Shown here: positions 9,923 through 21,215 of the stretch, piece by piece
How positions within the stretch are numbered: position 1 is the stretch's first letter
Layout: each line of letters begins with the position of its first letter
Source: Hyposmocoma kahamanoa
Taxonomy: Eukaryota > Arthropoda > Insecta > Lepidoptera > Cosmopterigidae
NCBI RefSeq assembly: GCF_003589595.1
Contig: NW_020653851.1
Location: 21,769,303-21,833,302, forward strand
Length of the DNA stretch: 64,000 nucleotides
Direction: 5' to 3'
Notes under the pieces: generated by a model
The model's database searches: none
Told to the model about the DNA's origin: nothing
What the model saw: only the letters and a program-made list of their open reading frames with translations
Position numbers and translations under genes: made by a program

Positions 9923-12562
9923 TACTTAAAAATCGTTATGTTACCCGTCTTTTCGGCAGTGACTCCGTAGGTGGGGTATTCTAATTTAAGCATTCTAGCT
10001 GTGTTAATATGAGACGCTTGATTGAATCCTGCAGAGGTTCCGAAAACATGAATTTTCTTGGCCACTGGATCAAAAGTTATTTTGCCTCCTCCCATCGGTT
10101 CACAGTGTAAGGGAAGTAAATTTGTTTTAATCTGAAAAAAATATAGTATTTCATAGAAGAAATCGTCTATACAATCATAGGTATCTTTAATCCTGCTCTA
10201 CGAAGACTTAATATACATTCCATCGACTAGGAATACGTGGAAAAATTTTCATTTATACCCAATAGTTACTAGTTTGTACTTAGTTACCCGTGGAACTACT
10301 GCAACTCAACATTTCTACCTATACATGGAACTAGTGGAAATAAATTTAAATGCGTTTGGTTGAGAAGTATCCTAATAAGAGTAAAAGTGGATCTCACCAC
10401 ATTTTTTTTTGGATTTTATAACATCGTGAAACCAATACAGCCACTAAACGAAAAAGTTAAGGTATCGGGAAATGAACCAATGATTCTGAAAATAAATTTA
10501 AATTTTAAAAAGAGAAATTTTTGTATAGTGGCGGCTTAGAATAATAACGCATAGAAACCTAGCCCGCACACGCTAAGTGAGGCAAGTTAGAGGGTGCCAA
10601 ACGCGTCCCAGGAGCGCGCGGGCTGTTAGTGCTCAAGGTCATATTGCACCGCGAACAGCTCCAAAATTTTTTGCTAAAAATGACGAAATGTGCGGTAAAT
10701 GGGTGTAAAAATACAACAGACAAACAAAATAGACACTAACATCGCATTCCACAAGTAAGTAATGCGTTTCAACTCATATTTTTATGTAAATATTCACTAA
10801 AACAGAAAAATAATTTCGCGGCAACAAGATACGAAAGTGTTGCAAAGTAACGAATTTTTTTTCTCCCCATTTTGCTATTCTGTATCAAAATAATTATATT
10901 ACGTAAATTTTAGTGGTGCCTGTAATTTCGATTTATTTGCGCATTTTGAACTAATATTTACATGAATAAACATTAAATGTTTTCGTTAACTCCTGTAAGT
11001 GATTGGGACACTTAATTATTTTATAATACTTTTAACGGCTCTGCGTTCATGCTTTATTGAATAATTATTTATATTAATTTTATTTGAATTGGAGCACATA
11101 TTGCAACAAATTTACAGTATATATTTGTTTCTACTATAGTGTTGGCACCACCAGTACAACTTTGATAGCTTATTATATGTCTTTCTTTTCGTAACTCAAG
11201 CGAAATATTTTATATTAAAATATTTTATTTTCTTAAAAGGGGAGCATTCTTAAGCGATTTTTTAATCTATTTTAACAGTTATTTTCTTTAATGTTTGCTT
11301 ATGGCATTTTCGGTTTAAGGTTTCGAATATGGCACTTATTTCTAAATCCAAGATGGCGGGCGCGATTTTTCGAATAATGGCAAGTTGGGTATCGTTTTCG
11401 AGATGTTTGGGAATGTTCAATACAAATATGGGACTCATTTCTAAATCCAAGATGGCAAACACGACAGTTCAAACAAAAGCAATATTCGTAATGAGCACCC
11501 CCAAATACCCCGAAAACGATACCCAACTTGCCATTATTTGAAAAATCGTGCCCGCCATCTTGGATTTACAAATAGTGCCATATTCACATTGAGCATCCCC
11601 AAATACCTCGAAAATGATACCCACATAGCATTTTTTTGAAAAAATCGTGCCCGCCATCTTGGATTTACAAATGAGTGCCATATTCGTAATGAGCACCCCC
11701 AAGTACCTCGAAAATGATACCCATATTGCATTTATTTGAAAACTCGTGTCCGCCATCTTGGATTTAGAAATGAGTGCCATATTCGTAATGAGCATCNNNN
11801 NNNNNNGAAATGAGTGCCATATTCGTAATGAGCATCCCCAAATACCTCGAAAAGGATACCCATATAGCATATTTTGAAAAATCGTGTCCGCCATCTTGGA
11901 TTTACAAATAAGTGCTATATTCGTTTTTCATCGACAAAACCGAGCATATCTGTAGGCACCTGATCGACAATGTCGGGCAAATCTGTAGGCACCTTTAACT
12001 TAATGATGAGTTAAGCAAGATACAATTTCCCCACTTTTGAAGGAAATGTTATTCCATGGCATCATTATTTGTATATTTGTGTGCGTGCCGACGAGCGTAG
12101 TTACAAGTTGCTTACGCCTACATGAATTTGGTTTTTGCCTCACTTGTGACAGTTCGTTTGATATGAAACTATCATTCTATGCGTTATTATTCTAAGAGTG
12201 GCGGTATTGGTTTTAACGCGCATGTAAAATTTTTATAACCTGTTTATTCATAATGTACTTATTGATAATACTTTCACAAAGAGATGTCTGAATTTTATTT
12301 TTAACAATTTTTGTAGCTAAGCACATTGCTTACAGTGATGTATGTACCTAAATAAATAAGAGTGACTTACGAACTCATAACACTCGGAGTGATATTTAAA
12401 CCTCTTGTATCCCCTAATAATTGTAATGTCCTCTCTGTTTGGGGCTTTAGGGCAAAAAACTTTGAAGACTAAGTAGGCATAAGTACCTTCCTCGTCAATA
12501 TCTATTATTTTTACTGCGTCTAGATCACTTTTGTTACAACGCCATTTTGGATGGCGAGCCAT
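9775..12562 (-). CDS. PHPT1-like: Janus/PHPT1-like protein, copy 2 (C-terminus fused to MITE)
   Basis: Exon 1 is 12562-12371 (donor TTC|GTAAGT) and exon 2 is 10131-9775 (acceptor CAG), with a 2239-bp phase-0 intron that holds a P/THAP-like element. The predicted length is 182 aa. Family motifs: [29 protein letters not shown] with the catalytic-His equivalent, [11 protein letters not shown] and [15 protein letters not shown]. Compared with human PHPT1, K21 is Ala and R78 is Lys; R45 and H53 are kept. The family normally ends soon after the last beta strand. Here the frame runs past TGNITIFKY into the hAT MITE at 9922 and gains about 48 residues before a stop at 9775. There is no C-x-C motif upstream of the core, unlike copies 3-8. 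Confidence 0.85.
10535..12196. mobile_element. P/THAP-like DNA transposon, non-autonomous, with 8-bp TSD
   Basis: Terminal inverted repeats CTTAGAATAATAACGCATAG at 10535 and its complement ending at 12196 are flanked by perfect 8-bp direct repeats AGTGGCGG (10527-10534 and 12197-12204). Just inside the left end, ATG at 10680 opens [18 protein letters not shown], which looks like the start of a THAP zinc finger (C-x-x-x-C), then hits a stop. An 8-bp duplication plus a THAP start fits the P-element superfamily. Shorter relatives lie at 33280-33657 and 34495-34870. It sits in the intron of copy 2. Confidence 0.85.
11325..11925. repeat. Satellite of about 105 bp in both orientations, with assembly gap
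   Basis: At least five degenerate units, each with TCCAAGATGGC(G/A), a GAAAACGATACCCA-type segment and GAGCA(C/T)CCCCAAATACC. The first two units (to about 11460) run opposite to the rest, making an inverted junction. A run of ten N at 11797-11806 interrupts the array. Frames such as [11 protein letters not shown] arise only because the unit is nearly a multiple of three. Copy number is likely collapsed in the assembly. Confidence 0.85.
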
Positions 12563-12757
12563 TATAGTATTGAAACTTCTGGTTGTACTGTAAGCACACT
12601 ATCGATTACTGTACATGTTATGGATATCCTTTACAATATATTTATATATTTGAGCCTCACAAGACGTCCATGAATCTAATATTAATCTACAATTAGTATT
12701 GACTCTAACACGAAGGACATGTACATATTAACCACTATACATATATGCACACCATAC

Positions 12758-15180
12758 TAAAAAGGCATCGTGTGGCTCTCCGATTAGAAAATGTCCCGGC
12801 GTTAAAGCGTTTAAATAATTCGGATTCAAAGTTAAAGGACAAAGAGGGCGCGAATTTAAAATAGCTTTGATCTGTGTCAAAACCGTAACTAATTCTTCAA
12901 ACGTGAGGACTGTAGCACCGAACGGTACGAAGAAGATGCGATTTAATCGATTTTACCGCAGCTTCAGCCAAGCCCGTGAAGTGAGGGGCAGCTGGAGGGT
13001 TAAAATGCTAGGTGATTTTGAATTTCAGCAATGAATGAGCTGGGTAGTTCAGAGCTAGCACCGACGAATTGGCGCCGTTGTCGCTAAAAATGTCAGAACA
13101 CATGCCACGAAGACTGATGAAACGACGTAATGCTGCCAAAAAGGCATCCGAGGATAAATTAGAGGCGAGTTCAATGTGCAATGCACGCGTGGTAAGACAG
13201 CAGACTTTTCGATCTTAGACTTTCGAAGGGTCCCTGCTTTTGTTGTGATAGGTCCTGCGTAATCGACAGCAAACTTAAGGTGACTTGCTGGACACGAGCC
13301 TGTGGTAAGTCAGCCATTTTTTGTTCAAGAAGTGTTGGTCGATGCTTATAATATCTGACACAAAGAAAAATCCGTTTTTTGACTACTCGTCTAGCCGAAA
13401 TAATCAAGAAGCTTCTAGCGATATGGGCCAGTGTAGCTTGAAGACCCGAAAGCAGATTAATTTTATGAAAGAAATCGATTAGGGGACTAAAGTCAAAGTT
13501 CGAATTTGACAGTCGACCACCCACCCTGACGAGATTCTGTTCATCGAGGACGGGGTTTAAGCGTTGGAGTCAAGGCGAACAATGTTTTTTAAGCTCCAGG
13601 CGTCGAGGGTCATATGCGAACCAGAACCTTTGGATGATGCGTACCAACGCGAAGTTGTATATTGGATCTCAGAAACTGTCAACGGGCCAGTATTTCTGAT
13701 TTTCAAACGGCAGTTTTTGATAAAACGAAAATAGTAAACGACATCACGTTTGTCAATTTATGATACGAGGAAAATCGGCTGAGGAACGAGAGTCATGACA
13801 GTCAATCGAAAGAGCAGTAAGTTTTTCAGTATGACGTTCAGGTACATTACTGTTCTCCATGTTAAGAGAAGACACTGGCCATTGATCTTCCGGTAGACCT
13901 AGTCGCGCTGGGTAATTCCATCAGATGTCATGATTTCCAATTTCGGTGGGCAATCGGCCACGAGAAGCACAGTCAGCCGAGTAGTCGGAAGATCGAATGT
14001 GTCGTAATTTGTCTGGGAAGATTTGATTTTGAATCTCCACGACTCTGTTTGCCACATAGGTGGATCAGTTGTGCGGAGAGGCATGCAATCAGCACAGAAC
14101 GATGATGCTTGAGTTGATCCAAGCGAACTCATTACTGATGGTTATCTGCAAGCAAATCGAACGACGAACGAATACGAACAACGAGGAAAAAATCGCTACT
14201 TTCTCCGCCACACAACTCTAATCTTGGCAGGGAAAGTTTCTTCAGTGGGGCCACTCGAGACTTCGCAGAGAAAATATGGATCTATCTGCCCGTTAGAATG
14301 TAAGACACCCAAATAAACTACGGCTGCGTAAGCAACTTCCGAACTGTCACAGAAGCCAGGAAGCTCAACGCGACATGATTGTGTTGGAACGAATCGAGGA
14401 ATTTGAATTTTCGAAAGTTCGGGAAATTGGGAAACGATCCGAAGCCCAGTTAACACCAGCTAACCAAAGTTCCTGAATAAGAATCTTGGCAGCGACGATG
14501 ATTGGACACAAAAAAACAGATAGGATCAAAAATGCGTGCAGTTTCGGACAAAACTACACGTTTCGTCACCTTGTCGCGCAGAGGTGTGACGTTATAGGAA
14601 AAGACGTCCTGGACAGGCTACCAGGTCATGCCCAACACTTTGACAGAACTATCGTCATCCAATGAGACTGTAGAGGATTTTTAACGGTTTTTAAACGATA
14701 AATTTGTGGTTCGTCGGTAGAGGAGGTCCGGCAGAGAATAAGTTGGTAATTTAAATGTTCGTCAGTGATTAAAATCTCGCGGATGTCACTGGTGAAAGCG
14801 ATTTCATGAAGTCGAAACTTACAAATGAGATATCCAACCTTCTTTTGCAACTTGGGCTCAATAAGTTGGCAATCGTAAGAAACTCTTTTACTTATTGGTA
14901 CCGAAGCGTCGAAGACAACTTAGTGGTTGACTTCGATGGCCTAAGAATGCCATGATGTGCTATGAAATAATGATTTCCCTTAATCTCCCTTGAAATGAGT
15001 TCCATGTGACTAGATTTTAAGTAGTCTTCCATAAAATCAAAATATAGATTACGAAATTGACTATGATCTTCAGCCGATAGAATAGATTTTTCTGAGACCG
15101 ATTCAATCGAATCGAATCGCTTTGTCAATACTCTCATCTTGGCTTGAAACGATAAACGACGAATTTTATTAGTTTTTTGT
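12758..15180 (-). mobile_element. BEL/Pao LTR-retrotransposon pol relic
   Basis: Minus-strand fragments in the correct order for a BEL/Pao polyprotein. Reverse-transcriptase N-terminus at 15180-14900 (MEDYLKSSHMELI, HHGILRPSK). RT core at 14850-14626 (CKFRLHEIAFTSDIRE, LNYQLILCRTSSTDEPQIYR). RNase-H region at 14456-14196 (VELPGFCDSSEVAYAAVVYL). A linker at 14132-13899. Integrase at 13524-12758 (VGGRLSNSNFDF, HRPTLLEQKMADLP, then a catalytic SDIFSDNG-type motif near 13100 and [12 protein letters not shown] near 12790). Many stops and frameshifts; no LTRs or Gag found. Inactive. Confidence 0.9.
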
Positions 15181-15195
15181 TTCAAGTTACAACAC

Positions 15196-16367
15196 TAATG
15201 GAGACACTACAGAACTTCTGCGAGCGGGCGGCAAGCCGATACTTAAAGTCCTCTGGAAGCTTTTCAATTCTGTCATCGTCGAAGGTCAAACGTCGAAGGC
15301 ATGGGGCAGAAGCGAGGTCGTGCTGTTCTTCAAAAAGGGTGATAAAACACTCTTGAAGAACTATCGGCCAATCTCGCTTCTGAGCCATATTTATAAGTTG
15401 TTTACGACAGTTATCACGAATCGTCTCGCTCGCAGGTTTGACAACTTCCAATCTCCCGAACAAGCCGGTTTCCGAAAGGGTTTTGTACCATAGACCACAT
15501 CCATACGCTGCGGCAAGTTATACGAAGAAGAACCGAGGAGTATAACCGGTCATTTCATTCGATCGAGACCTGGGCGGTGCTGCAGTCTCTCCAAAGGTGC
15601 CAAGTAGACTACAGGTATATCGAGGTGTTAAGGTACTTATACAAAAACGCCACTATATCAGTCCGATTACAGGATCAGAGCTCTAATCCTATCTAGGTAA
15701 GTCCAACTTTAAGAAAGAGATCTCTCGTTGAATCCAGATCGGATGGGCAGTTTTCGGGAAATTACAAAAAATCTTCCCGTCCAAATTACCTCAGTGGCTC
15801 AAGACGAAAGTCTTTGACCAGCGTGTGTTGCCAGTGATTACGTATGGATCAGAAACGTGGTGCCCCACCATGGGCCTCATAAGAAGCCTCAAGGTTACTC
15901 AGCGGACAATGGAGATAGCGATGCTCGGTATTTCCCTACGTGACAGAATCAGAAATAAGGAAATCCGTAGGAGAATTAAGGTAACCGACATAGCTCGAAG
16001 AATTGCAAGCTGAAGCGGCAGTATGAGCGGGGCATACCTATAACTAGGAGAACCGATGGTCGTTGGGGCGGAAAGGTTCTTCAATGGCGACCGCGCACCG
16101 CACGACGCTCGGTGGGTAGGCCCCCCACCAGGTGGACCGACGATCTGGTAAAGGTCGCGGGAAGCCGATGGATGCGGGCAGCGCAGAACCGATCGTTGTA
16201 GAGATCGTTGGGGGAGGCCTATGCCCAGCAGTGGGCGTTGTATGGCTGAATGATGATGATGATGATTATGTAGTCTACCAGTATATGACGAGTGCTGAGA
16301 AAGGGGCGGCTGGTACTGACTACATGGCCTGGGGCCTAGGGCGGTCAAGACTGCAAATCCGCCACAG
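15196..16367 (+). mobile_element. RTE-clade LINE, 5'-truncated and decayed
   Basis: Reverse-transcriptase pieces on the plus strand: VLWKLFNSVIVEGQT, KNYRPISLLSHIYKLF and SPEQAGFRKG (15230-15480), a deleted middle, then FDQRVLPVITYGSETW (15810-15860), LRVTQR-type and GRPPTRWTDDLVKVAGSRW C-terminal motifs (16100-16170). The coding part ends at about 16250 with a GAATGATGATGATGAT tail. About 100 bp that follow (16270-16367) recur, inverted and also next to the same ATG/CAT tail, at 18855-18990, so they probably belong to the element's 3' end. It abuts the BEL relic. Confidence 0.88.
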
Positions 16368-16368
16368 A

Positions 16369-16525
16369 ACGCGATGCAAGCGCGCGACTGCATCGATACA
16401 AACGCATGATTGCATAGCTACACTTGGGATATAAAGGTGATTGCATCGATGCAAACGCGCCTTTGTATCAATGCAGTCGTGCGTTTGTATCGATGCAGTC
16501 GCGCGTTTGCATCGACGCCATACAA
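16369..16525. repeat. GCGATGCAAACGCGC inverted/tandem repeat
   Basis: Repeats of a GCATCGATGCAAACGCGC-like word alternate in both orientations around a TACACTTGGGATATAAAGG centre. A longer copy is at 28985-29195, and a looser one with GCGCG/TACGCGC words at 45880-46030. It reads as MITE ends with strong cruciform potential. No coding content. Confidence 0.65.
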
Positions 16526-16904
16526 ATCGTCGTGTGTAACCACTCTTAGCAGCTAAAGCACTTATTATGGAAACACGTGTTATGGAAAACGGAAACAACG
16601 ACGGTACCACAACTACTCAGATCCGAGACAATATAAAAAAAGTTCGTTTTCTACACTGAGCCGGCTGGGGCCGAGAGTCGAACCGGACCTGAGATTCAGC
16701 GACTCCATAAAAACGGGTGCAATATCCACTCGACCACGGATGCCGACAAAGAGGACTTCATGGATGTATTCAATTGTAAGACCCAATGTTCGTTGGAGAG
16801 ATTTTATCGTTATCGTTGATCCTATTGATTAGTACGTATGATAAAACAGAGTGTGTTTATTGTTTGCATTTTTCGCTGTTTTCCAGCTAGCAGAATAGGT
16901 CTTC

Positions 16905-17152
16905 AGTAGCAGTAGAGCTCTTTCTTAAAAAGTTCGTCCAGGGTAGTACTATGTCAGCATTACTGTGTTGCGGCTTAGAAGGGCAAAGGTGCTGGTGAAA
17001 TTACAGGCATATGGGACTTGTCAACTTATGTTTCAGAGTGACGGGCGCAGTGGTAGCGCCCCTCAGATCTTTGCAACTTAAAACGAGTGGCACTGTAATT
17101 GTCAAGCGTGTAGCTTACCATCATCGTCCCGTTACTTGATGTTATAAAAAAA
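16905..17152 (+). mobile_element. SINE-like repeat family B with poly-A tail
   Basis: Shares with 43525-43908, 57107-57345 and, in shorter form, 49557-49640 and 61836-61940 an ordered set of words: GCATTACTGTGTT, GAAATTACAGGCA, GGGACTTGTC, GGGCGCAGTGG, AGATCTTTGC, a CTCTGAGTGGCACTGC-type segment and GTCCC-(N)-TGGTATTATAAAAAAA. It ends in an A run. Fragments in the opposite orientation occur at about 31015-31095 and 50205-50270. A family I associate with Lepidoptera; no clear Pol III boxes located. Confidence 0.6.
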
Positions 17153-17159
17153 GTTCAAG

Positions 17160-18530
17160 TAAGCTTTTAAAACAAATTGTGAATGCAGTTACTTGTGTTA
17201 AGAAAAATAATAGAATGTTTCCTAGTAAAATTAGGAATTCGAGGTAGTTCAAGTCCCATTGATTTTTTCCACACTGTATACATGTACATAGTTTCTTTAT
17301 ATAGGTTTAAGTTGTGCAAATACTTCGCTTACATACCTGTATCAAGATGTAGGTACTTAGTCTTGATTAAAAATAAAAACCGTATTTATGAAGAAAATCT
17401 ACGCTTAGGTAGCTTGGTTTTTGTGGTATAACAATAAAATTATTATTACTAAGGCACTTACGATAGTAATAATAATTTTATGAATTCCAAAGCTATTTAC
17501 GTGATATGTCGAATATGTCAAACAAAGCTTTAAACATAGAAGCTTTTATTTTTTCCATCCTTTAAGCATAGAAGAGCATTATTTCAAAATTCTACTTTGG
17601 AAATGCCAAAAGAATCTCTATGGTCGTTACCAAAGCAAAGATTGATTATAGTTACTACGTCTCCTTTAAATACAAAACACGCCGAGGAAACTGTTAACAT
17701 CTGTGTTCACGGCGTATGAATAGGGGAGAGCGAGGCTGAACGTTCCGATTTTCAAGTAACTTGCAGTTTTGTACTGAAAATGAAGGATTTGATTTTCATC
17801 ATGTGGAAATGTTGAACAAATTATATATATATATAAGTTTATCGCTTTTTGTAATATATAATCACTTCTACTAATATCTCAATAGTCTTTTTCATAGAGG
17901 CAAATTTTTGACAAATTTCGGAGTGGCTCCGCCTTTGAGGCAAATTGTTCCGCCTAGATTATGACAGAATAACAAAGATTTTCTTAAATAAAACCACCTT
18001 TTTTATAATTGTATGCATGTAATGTTTATATTATGCACAACTAACTTTTAAAAAAAGTACATTCTTATTCATCAGTAATAATATTCATCGCTCATTTCTT
18101 CATCTGAATCACAGTTGAGACACACATAAGTGACTCTATCATCTTGTCTAAATATTTGACATGAGCACGTTTGTAGTTTCGCATCCTTAAAACAAAGAAA
18201 AATGGTCATAAACATTTTAAGTATGATTGCAGGTCAATTGGGGAAGTTGTTCCTAGGAACAACCAACCCATCGAGTGAGGAACTTATAGCACCATATTAC
18301 GTTTTTATACGAAGACTGACATACAGGCAAAGTAATAGAATCAATCATAAAAATACTCCAACAATAAGATTCCTTACTAATGGCACTGCAATTTAGAAAA
18401 GTTACGTATGAATCGGCCCATAATAAACAAAGACAGACCAAAAAATTTAAACAAGACAAAATTTATTTACGTGATGTTTTGACAGCTCCACATACGTAGC
18501 CCTTAGAGGATGGAAAAAAAATAAAAGAGT
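17160..18530. other. Spacer; one unexplained Cys-rich C-terminal fragment
   Basis: Mostly AT-rich with no gene. On the minus strand, about 18190-18075, a short open segment reads LQTCSCQIFRQDDRVTYVC followed by LNC, an acidic stretch and a stop. The C-x-C plus C-x2-C spacing resembles the Cys-rich C-terminus of some DNA transposases, but I cannot assign it. It may be a 3' terminal exon or a relic. Confidence 0.25.
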
Positions 18531-18531
18531 C

Positions 18532-18706
18532 TAAGGATCGTATTCTTGAACTCTACTCAATGTTCAAGTCAGGACTTGAGAATGATTCAAAGCACTAGAA
18601 ATCACACTGAAATCCTTGCCATTAGGGTCTTATTTCCAGTGCTTGAAATCATACTCAAGTCTGCTCAAATCCTGATTTGAGCATTGAGTAGAGTTACGAC
18701 CCTAAC
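18532..18706. repeat. Palindromic MITE family C
   Basis: Near-complete inverted repeat: GAACTCTACTCAATG at one end and CATTGAGTAGAGTT at the other, with AAGTCAGGACTTGAG and AATCCTGATTTGAG inside and a central GCCATTAGGGTC. A close relative is at 30551-30728. Non-coding. Confidence 0.75.
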
Positions 18707-18854
18707 ACATAGCCACACTTCCGTCGTCGTCGGAGTAACTGAAATGGCTTTAACGACGCGCTTCACATGTATTGCTACATATTTTGCTTGCAAAGTTATT
18801 GCTGTGAGAACAACTTACTCTGGGAACTACCAGCCCCGGTCTCCCCTATATTAT

Positions 18855-18990
18855 TGACCTACCAACACTGGCGGATTTGCAGTGTTGGCCGCCATAGGCC
18901 CCAAGCCATGAAGTCAGTACCAGCCGCCCCTTTCCCAGCACTCATCATAATATACTATACTATGTAATCATCATCATCATTCAGATTATA
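18855..18990 (-). mobile_element. 3' fragment of the RTE-type LINE
   Basis: Reverse complement matches 16255-16367, including the GAATGATGATGATGATTA tail, AGTGCTG-(A/G)-GAAAGGGGCGGC and the GCAAATCCGCCA end. It is a very short dead insertion. Confidence 0.65.
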
Positions 18991-19792
18991 GACTCTTCTC
19001 AGTCTTACTTCCCGGACTCGTTTCTTACGTTGCACCCGTCTCTGATGCAACAACCCTACAATAGTCCACTTAATTCCCACATACGCCGGGTGCTGAGTCT
19101 GCGCGTCGCCTGTGGGGTGTGCCCTAGCATGGTGTTATCCTTCACTCTTGAATACATGTTGTAAAGGGATTTGGCATGGTGTTTTAGATTATAGATGAAT
19201 TTATGTAATGAATTTACTTTATTACCAACTTTTATCGAAATCGTTTCAGAAATTTCATTAACTATACCTAATAGTTGCTAATTTTTACTATTTTCGGAGG
19301 TTTCAGATTTAAATAAAACATTTAAAAGGGTTTTAGGTTTTATTTATTTAACTATGGGTTCATTCTCATACAAAATTAGATATAATAAGTGTTTTACAAA
19401 TAAAATTAGATAATATCTAATAGACATAATAAATTTTTTCCGACATTTCATTCAACATTTATCGTCATATTTCAGCCAACTCACACAAAACCTCAATAAA
19501 TTATACACTTAAACCTTTCTCGTAAATCACTCTGTCTATTGGTGGGAACCGCATGAAAATCCGTTCAGTAGTTTTTGAGTTTATCGCGATCAGGCAGAGA
19601 GACAGACGCGGTAGTGGTAATTATGTATGGTAAAAGTAACACTTTTTACGCACGCTTCGATTATAGAACTGCTTTAAGGTATCTTTATAATATTTCCCGT
19701 AAGGTAATGTAAATAATTATATTTGGCTACAAACATTTGTTAGTGATTATTCTATATTATGCTTTGAAAATTGAAAATGTAGATTTTAAGAC

Positions 19793-20280
19793 AGATTCAG
19801 ATTCAGATTCAGATTCATTTATTTCTCAAATATAACATTACAGTATAAATTGCATTACATGTCAAAGTATAAGAAATTATATTGAGATCGTCAGACAAAA
19901 AGGAAAATTATAAGAAAAGCACACAATAATTAGAAAATTAACAATTCATTATATAATATTGTTGTCATTAAATTATATATCAAATATCATTCTCCATCAA
20001 GGATCGTCATAAGTTGATAACAATTATACAAGAGTATGTTAATGCGGTAAAAATTAGAATAAAAATAGAAAATACTGAATTCGTTACAATTTAAAGTCCA
20101 TAAATTCTTTTACGGAGTATATAGGGTGTTTCAAGAAAAGGTCTTTCAGCCGGCGCCCAAATATTTCGTCAGACGGTTCAAGTCTGAGAGTAGCGGGTAA
20201 ACGCTCATAGTAAGTAGGTCTGATGACACGCGGATTTTTCTCTGCAAGTGCCATGGGTCGAGGGACTGTTCTCAAATGAC
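19793..20280 (-). mobile_element. LINE 3' end fragment with (GATTCA)n tail
   Basis: The minus-strand frame at 20275-20084 has MRTVPRPMALAEKNPRVIRP, then TYYERLP and SDEIFGRRLKDLF, a C-terminal segment common beyond the reverse transcriptase of CR1/Jockey-group LINEs. It is followed on the same strand by an AT-rich 3' region and a GAATCTGAATCTGAATCTG microsatellite tail ending at about 19793. Severely 5'-truncated. Confidence 0.65.
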
Positions 20281-20565
20281 CGGTACGGCGAAGTGTATCC
20301 AGTGCGCAGTGTATCGCATGTGCTCTTATTATAATGCTATCAGATATGATTTTGACATATTCTCTTGTTCTGTGGTCTCAGCTAGAAACTCAATAAGAAA
20401 ATGTATTATATAGTGACTGCGCGATGAATTTTAGTTGTCTGTTTCCTATTTCATAAATAGTAGATATGTAAATCTTAATTTACTATAATTTTGTTTAAGC
20501 ACTTTATGTTTTAAATACGAAACGCTGTGTTCACATCTAGAAGGACACACTCTTCTCGCCTTATA

Positions 20566-21212
20566 AAAATAAATAAAATAAAAATAAAATAAAAATAATT
20601 TATTTCGAACCGTAGTCCATAGTATTAGTAACAAGTAACCTTATATACTATGTTAGTAACAGCATATTTATGACAGAATTATCTATAATAAACAAAAGGA
20701 AACAAGGCACCACTACGGCACATAATGATTGTACGTGACAGCGGTGTCCTTAGTTATGTGAAGACGCGTCCAGTGCTGCATTACAGCACTGTCCACGTGC
20801 AGTCTATCTGCTACTGTCCGCAGGAGACCGTTGGAGCTGCCCCGCACCCTCTGTAACAGGGATGTGATACGTTTTCTGATGATGGCAGAAAAGCTATCAA
20901 TCTCAGACGTGGCTAGCATCCCTGAAGCACTACAGTAACGTGGAAGCCCCATCAGCGCCCTGAAAGCATTGTTATATTGCGTACGCAGAGCCCTGTATGC
21001 ACCCTGAGTATAATTCAACCACAGGCTGCACGTGTATAGAGAATTACAATAAGCTCTAAACAGTGTGACTTTAACTTCATTTGTACAACGCGCAAACCTC
21101 CGAGAAAGCAAATTAGCTCGAATGCAAAGGGCCCTGCGCTCACGTTCCATGTCCAAATCATCCTTAAGCGATTCCGTGACCCAATGTCCCAGGTACTTGA
21201 AACTGCGCACTT
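20566..21212 (-). mobile_element. CR1/Jockey-type LINE, C-terminal RT fragment
   Basis: 165 codons starting MRSFKYLGHWVTESLKDD continue with MERERRALCIRANLLSRRF, SLWLNYTQGAYRALRTQYN and a stop near 20713. The sequence is clearly related to the LINE at 36342-37020. The 3' untranslated part ends in an A/T-rich AAATAAAATAAAAAT tail at about 20566-20600. It is 5'-truncated after the YLG motif. Confidence 0.85.
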
Positions 21213-21215
21213 GTC

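Noticed and set aside
11469..11894. Minus-strand frame across the satellite
   Set aside because: Runs through the N gap and consists only of the repeated satellite unit.
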